Below, piece after piece: positions 61,701 to 64,000 of a stretch of DNA of 64,000 nucleotides. Every line of letters starts with the position of its first letter. Within the stretch, counting starts at the first letter, position 1. Location: assembly GCA_020161355.1 (NCBI GenBank), contig JAIUOF010000001.1:992001-1056000 (forward strand). The letters are read 5' to 3'. Source of the DNA: Bacteroidota bacterium (lineage in GTDB: Bacteria; Bacteroidota; Bacteroidia; Cytophagales; Spirosomataceae). The position numbers and the translations under genes were made by a program. The notes under the pieces were generated by a model, which saw only the letters and a list, made by a program, of their open reading frames with translations, did no database searches and was not told the origin of the DNA.

Positions 61701-62020
61701 ATCGGAACCTTTGAAATAGCCTGCAATTGATTCACGATTCCTGCCTGTACACTGGGTTGGCCGCCAAAAAATACTAAACCTCCAATTTTATATTTTTCTA
61801 CCCACATTTTCAACTTCTCAGGGGTGTATCCTTTAAAACCCACATTGCCTCGAGGCATGAGTAATTGTCCGATTTTTTCATCTAAGGTCAAATTATTAAA
61901 AACCGAATCGACCCATTTTTGATTGTAGTCAGTCAGGAATTCAGGTTTTTTTTGGGCAAAAAGTGAGGTCGATTGAAAACTGATTAAAATGATCAGAAAA
62001 AATTTAAGGTTTTTATGCAT
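58775..62020 (-). CDS. GH3 glycosidase fused to a beta-lactamase-like serine hydrolase
   Basis: A 1081-residue exported protein (signal LKFFLIILISFQSTSLFAQ). The N-terminal half is a GH3 domain of the NagZ type. TTAKHFPGHGDTGVDSHYDL (about residues 207-226) carries the NagZ catalytic His/Asp loop, and LTFTDAMDMQGA (about 295-305) the Asp nucleophile, so cleavage of beta-N-acetylglucosaminides from peptidoglycan is likely. A GH3 C-terminal domain follows. From about residue 615 the chain is a class C beta-lactamase/DD-peptidase fold: SxxK in FASVTKTTTAG (about 691-694), YSDLHYMTY for the YxN position, and HSGFTGT for the KTG position. The fusion recurs in Bacteroidota. Together the two domains suggest cell-wall recycling. 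Confidence 0.88.
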   Translation of the reverse strand: MHKNLKFFLIILISFQSTSLFAQKKPEFLTDYNQKWVDSVFNNLTLDEKIGQLLMPRGNVGFKGYTPEKLKMWVEKYKIGGLVFFGGQPSVQAGIVNQLQAISKVPMLIGVDMEWGMAMRLDSTVRFPYQMALGAMPGGEDLIYRMGQEVARQSKRIGIHVNYAPVVDINNNPKNPVINFRSFGEDKLAVSNKALAYMMGMQSQKLLTTAKHFPGHGDTGVDSHYDLPVISHDKQHLSDTELFPFKYLINNGLSGVMTAHLSIPSLDNTPNLASTFSTNIVSDLLRKELGFEGLTFTDAMDMQGAVKYFPNGEALVKAILAGNDILETFEDVSLAVEAIKAAIDSKKLPVEILDQRVKKILKAKSWVGLDNYKPIKLEGLIEDLNTIESDFLNRVMAEKTLIALSNKNEIIPVKDLTKNTLVVSIDNDNLTDFQKMSANYTQISTLNINSSKVDSARLKSDLETIQKAGNLIVGLHLSNIRPGAKYGVNPVNQAIINEISKRKDAILVVFGNIYALDKYENIDAFDGLILTGQLSKYTEEAAAMAVFGGIDITGRLPVSINEKYKFNDGINVSNIGRLSYGIPEMVGLDSKIFNRRIDSVLNLGLKEKAYPGAVMQVAKKGRVIYQKAFGFQTYEQADQNEKVLRAKPDFEKGNQSDVMDNPNNFTAQKQLKSNGTFPKGTVRPDDIYDFASVTKTTTAGLAIMQLTSEGKFDIDKTFADYYPEFKGSNKENLTFRDMLTHRAGLKAFIPFWVNCVDSIATLQKAVALHPELENDFLKTYQKQNFFQKLFKKAPKYTIEYAQTLKTNKAIWNKTVNAETISWKPGIFSNSKSDEYAIEIIDSMFMNKNYIPVIMQQIKDSPVNPAQGYVYSDLHYMTYPFIIPTITGKDMETYLKETYRAIGAYSLTYNPKKQFSLNRIVPTEKDILYRKTLVHGYVHDEAAGMLGGVSGHAGLFGNANDLSKLLQLYLQKGYFGGKQFIKPEIVDNFTDYQFPYEGNRRGIAFDKLDFNKKISNGPQMASSKSYGHSGFTGTFYWVDPQYDLTYVFLSNRVYPTRDNNKIGSLNIRTEVGNQIIKTIKGK

Positions 62021-62041
62021 ATTGATGAAGGGTTAAGTAAT

Positions 62042-62074
62042 CAAATTTAAATAATCCGTTTTTTGTATAACCAA
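62042..62074 (-). promoter_or_regulatory. Promoter of the GH3/beta-lactamase gene
   Basis: On the minus strand TTG at 62074-62072, a 22-base spacer, and TAAATTTG at 62049-62042, 21 bases before the ATG. Confidence 0.6.
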
Positions 62075-62112
62075 AAACCGGATTTTTTTGAAAAAGTATT
62101 CTGTAAAAATCT

Positions 62113-64000
62113 CTAAAACTGTTTTAAATAGCTAATCTTGGCGATGGCGTGATCTTCTCTCGCACGCAAGTCAGGACGAAGGTCTGATACAAACTCTCTT
62201 TTGTTTAAAACTAGGTAAATATAGGACAATGGCTGGTATTCCCAGGCAAGTCTAAGATTTACATTATTGGCATTTTGATCAATATTTCTCTGATAAAAAC
62301 CAATTAACTGCAGTCTTGGATTAAGAGCCAGGCGGCTTTCTAATGTCCATAAATCCACATTTTTGGAAGTATTGTACTCACCCACTTCTAAAAATCTATT
62401 CCTGTTAAACCTTACATTTACAGCCAAGTGAGGTTTTGGAGCAAAATTGAGCCTGAAATCAGAGGTCTGTAAAATGCCATCGAAATATTTTCCATATTCA
62501 CCATTCCAAACAAAACTAAGTTTTTTGGAGCCATCTGTGCTGTAAAAAAATGTATGACGATTGTAGCTGTACTTACCCGGTGCTATTGATACACCAAGCG
62601 GCGAGAAACCAGTGGTAAGATTTTGGTAAAAGGGAGTAAAAATATGACCAAAAAAACCACCGTTTTGTAACATAAACCATAACGGACTGATCCCTACATT
62701 ACTTTCCGTTAGTTTCAGCGTACTTGCCTGATGATAAATTTCTATCAATAAACTTGGCTCATACGATCGCAGCAGTTTTTTGAAAGGAATCCAGTTACCA
62801 CGGTTATACCAAAAAATACCCGGTGTGGTCCCAATTACATCATTTCTGGAAACAAAACCCATCTCCGGATTATAATTTTTCGTTACAATAGTATGCGTTG
62901 ACCAAATTTTCCACTGATTATTGGTGAAAAAATATTGGGCGGCACCTGCAATACCTGACATATTAAGTTTGGTATCCTTTGAGCCCGATAACATCCAGTT
63001 TAGGGAGTGAGTCTCGGTAAGTCTGAAAAAACCATCTATCGTACCTATCAAATTGGTATTGAGCAAGTTATTTTTTGCAGTAAAAATTCCACCAACCCTG
63101 TTTTGTTTACCGAAGTTCCTTGAGTATCGTGCTACGCCAAAAATAGTGGACGGCATTTTTTCATTGTCCCGTTGCTTAATGAGCATTCCTCCGAAATTAT
63201 TCTTGAGCGAGCGATGAACAAATCTACCGCCAACATCAATTGGTATAGGATTTCCTGTGGCATCAAGTCCAATGGTACGACTAAAAAACGGTTGAATCCT
63301 CATTGACCCACCGGACATATCACCTGCCTGAGCCACACTTACGCCAAACAAGGATGAGTTTTCGAGAAAGAATTGTCGTCTTTCGGGGAAAAATACAGAA
63401 AACCTCGTGACGTTATTTACCTGCCTGTCAGCATCGGCTTGTGCGAAATCAGTATTTGCTGTTAAATCCAAAACTGAGTTTGGTGTTATGGCCCATTTTA
63501 ATTCTCCCCCAAACTTAAGTCCGTAATCTTCCGGTTTTTTGTTTTTTACATTATCATAAAAATCAAAAGAGCTTAATACATAAGGTTGAATCCTGATATT
63601 GGTTGAGGGCGGCGGTGGCTTAAGACCTGTCAATTGACCAGCGTAATCCATCCTTAAAACGGAATAAGACCTGGGATAGAGCGACATGGCATAGTTTTCA
63701 AATGTCATTCTCCGCATGCGATTGATATTAAAACCCCATGTTTGGGTAGTGTCGTTATGATAAGAATATCTGAGTGTTTTCCATGGAATGGCATATTCTG
63801 CGTACCATCCCGAATCTGTTCTCGAAGTTCTTATTTTCCAAAGTCCATCCCAGTCCAAATCAATATAGCTGTCGTCAAATGCCAGAAAATCCCGCTGAAC
63901 GCCATATGGATTGGTTGTGAAAACCATTGCATTTCGGTGGTCATTGAAGCCGTCAAACGCTAAGCCAAGAAAATCAGAAGTGCGGGGATTAAAATCGCGT
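62113..64000 (-). CDS. DUF5916 outer-membrane protein with CBM9-like domain (5' end missing)
   Basis: The gene enters from the right edge: the frame is open to base 64000, so the ATG at 63927 is internal. In the window are the end of a CBM9-like carbohydrate-binding domain (FLGLAFDGFNDHRNAMVFTTNP, then GWYAEYAIPWKTLRYS) and the large DUF5916 domain. The latter consists of long amphipathic beta strands with Arg/Tyr/Phe ends (LGLDATGNPIPIDVGGRFVH, FFPERRQFFLENSSLFG), ending LREFVSDLRPDLRA...KISYLKQF, which looks like an outer-membrane beta barrel with a C-terminal Phe. The family is Bacteroidota-typical and functionally uncharacterised. A link to polysaccharide or peptide handling is only a guess. 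Confidence 0.85.
   Translation of the reverse strand, partial: RDFNPRTSDFLGLAFDGFNDHRNAMVFTTNPYGVQRDFLAFDDSYIDLDWDGLWKIRTSRTDSGWYAEYAIPWKTLRYSYHNDTTQTWGFNINRMRRMTFENYAMSLYPRSYSVLRMDYAGQLTGLKPPPPSTNIRIQPYVLSSFDFYDNVKNKKPEDYGLKFGGELKWAITPNSVLDLTANTDFAQADADRQVNNVTRFSVFFPERRQFFLENSSLFGVSVAQAGDMSGGSMRIQPFFSRTIGLDATGNPIPIDVGGRFVHRSLKNNFGGMLIKQRDNEKMPSTIFGVARYSRNFGKQNRVGGIFTAKNNLLNTNLIGTIDGFFRLTETHSLNWMLSGSKDTKLNMSGIAGAAQYFFTNNQWKIWSTHTIVTKNYNPEMGFVSRNDVIGTTPGIFWYNRGNWIPFKKLLRSYEPSLLIEIYHQASTLKLTESNVGISPLWFMLQNGGFFGHIFTPFYQNLTTGFSPLGVSIAPGKYSYNRHTFFYSTDGSKKLSFVWNGEYGKYFDGILQTSDFRLNFAPKPHLAVNVRFNRNRFLEVGEYNTSKNVDLWTLESRLALNPRLQLIGFYQRNIDQNANNVNLRLAWEYQPLSYIYLVLNKREFVSDLRPDLRAREDHAIAKISYLKQF

Overview
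The window comes from a Bacteroidota chromosome, most likely the order Cytophagales. The evidence is the AT-rich DNA, signal peptides followed by type IX secretion (T9SS) C-terminal domains, SprB/PKD/Ig-type adhesin repeats, a PorE-like TPR-PD40-OmpA protein, a CarB that stops after its second ATP-grasp half, a DUF5916 outer-membrane protein, and the Bacteroidota -7 promoter box TANNTTTG in front of at least a dozen genes. I found no rRNA, tRNA, CRISPR array, insertion sequence or phage gene. Most of the window is ordinary core chromosome in short operons.

1-10 kb: the tail of a cupin-like gene, an AraC-type regulator, a PIN-domain toxin-antitoxin pair, a coiled-coil exported protein, a flavodoxin-like protein, an overlapping ppx/gppA-rqcH pair, carB, and a short hicBA module. 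10-16 kb: nspC (spermidine synthesis) with nth, an M20 peptidase, a periplasmic thioredoxin and hslU.

16.4-32.3 kb is the striking accessory region. Three exported proteins of 3393, 963 and 670 residues are read leftwards, preceded by a stand-alone LytTR regulator. The first two share a C-terminal module of about 115 residues ending in a Cys-rich tail (YC-x-P-A-x-V-x-K-T-K) instead of a recognised T9SS domain. The second and third share their N-terminal halves, and only the third has a normal T9SS type A domain. The giant protein has a PA14 domain inserted in a SprB repeat and a 288-bp tandem duplication whose copies differ at three silent positions.

32-46 kb: rpe, an alpha-oxoamine synthase (sphingolipid or sulfonolipid base), a 59-residue histone H1-like protein, MaoC and SnoaL-like proteins, a lipid kinase, an SUI1/eIF1 homologue, a POT peptide transporter, a NatAB-like ABC exporter, PBP1a, then a T9SS protein followed by a 36-residue peptide with a lasso-RiPP-type leader. 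46-64 kb: uvrA with a possible DUF4375 partner, an amidohydrolase, a T9SS surface protein, a carbohydrate-esterase-like hydrolase, the PorE-like protein, an RRM protein, ychF, a DbpA-like helicase, a GH3/beta-lactamase fusion and a DUF5916 protein running off the right edge.

The best leads are the shared C-terminal tail of the giant adhesins, the lasso-leader-like peptide without maturation enzymes, and a recurring TTTG-N4-ATG arrangement that predicts leaderless mRNAs for uvrA, a HAD phosphatase and the DbpA-like helicase.
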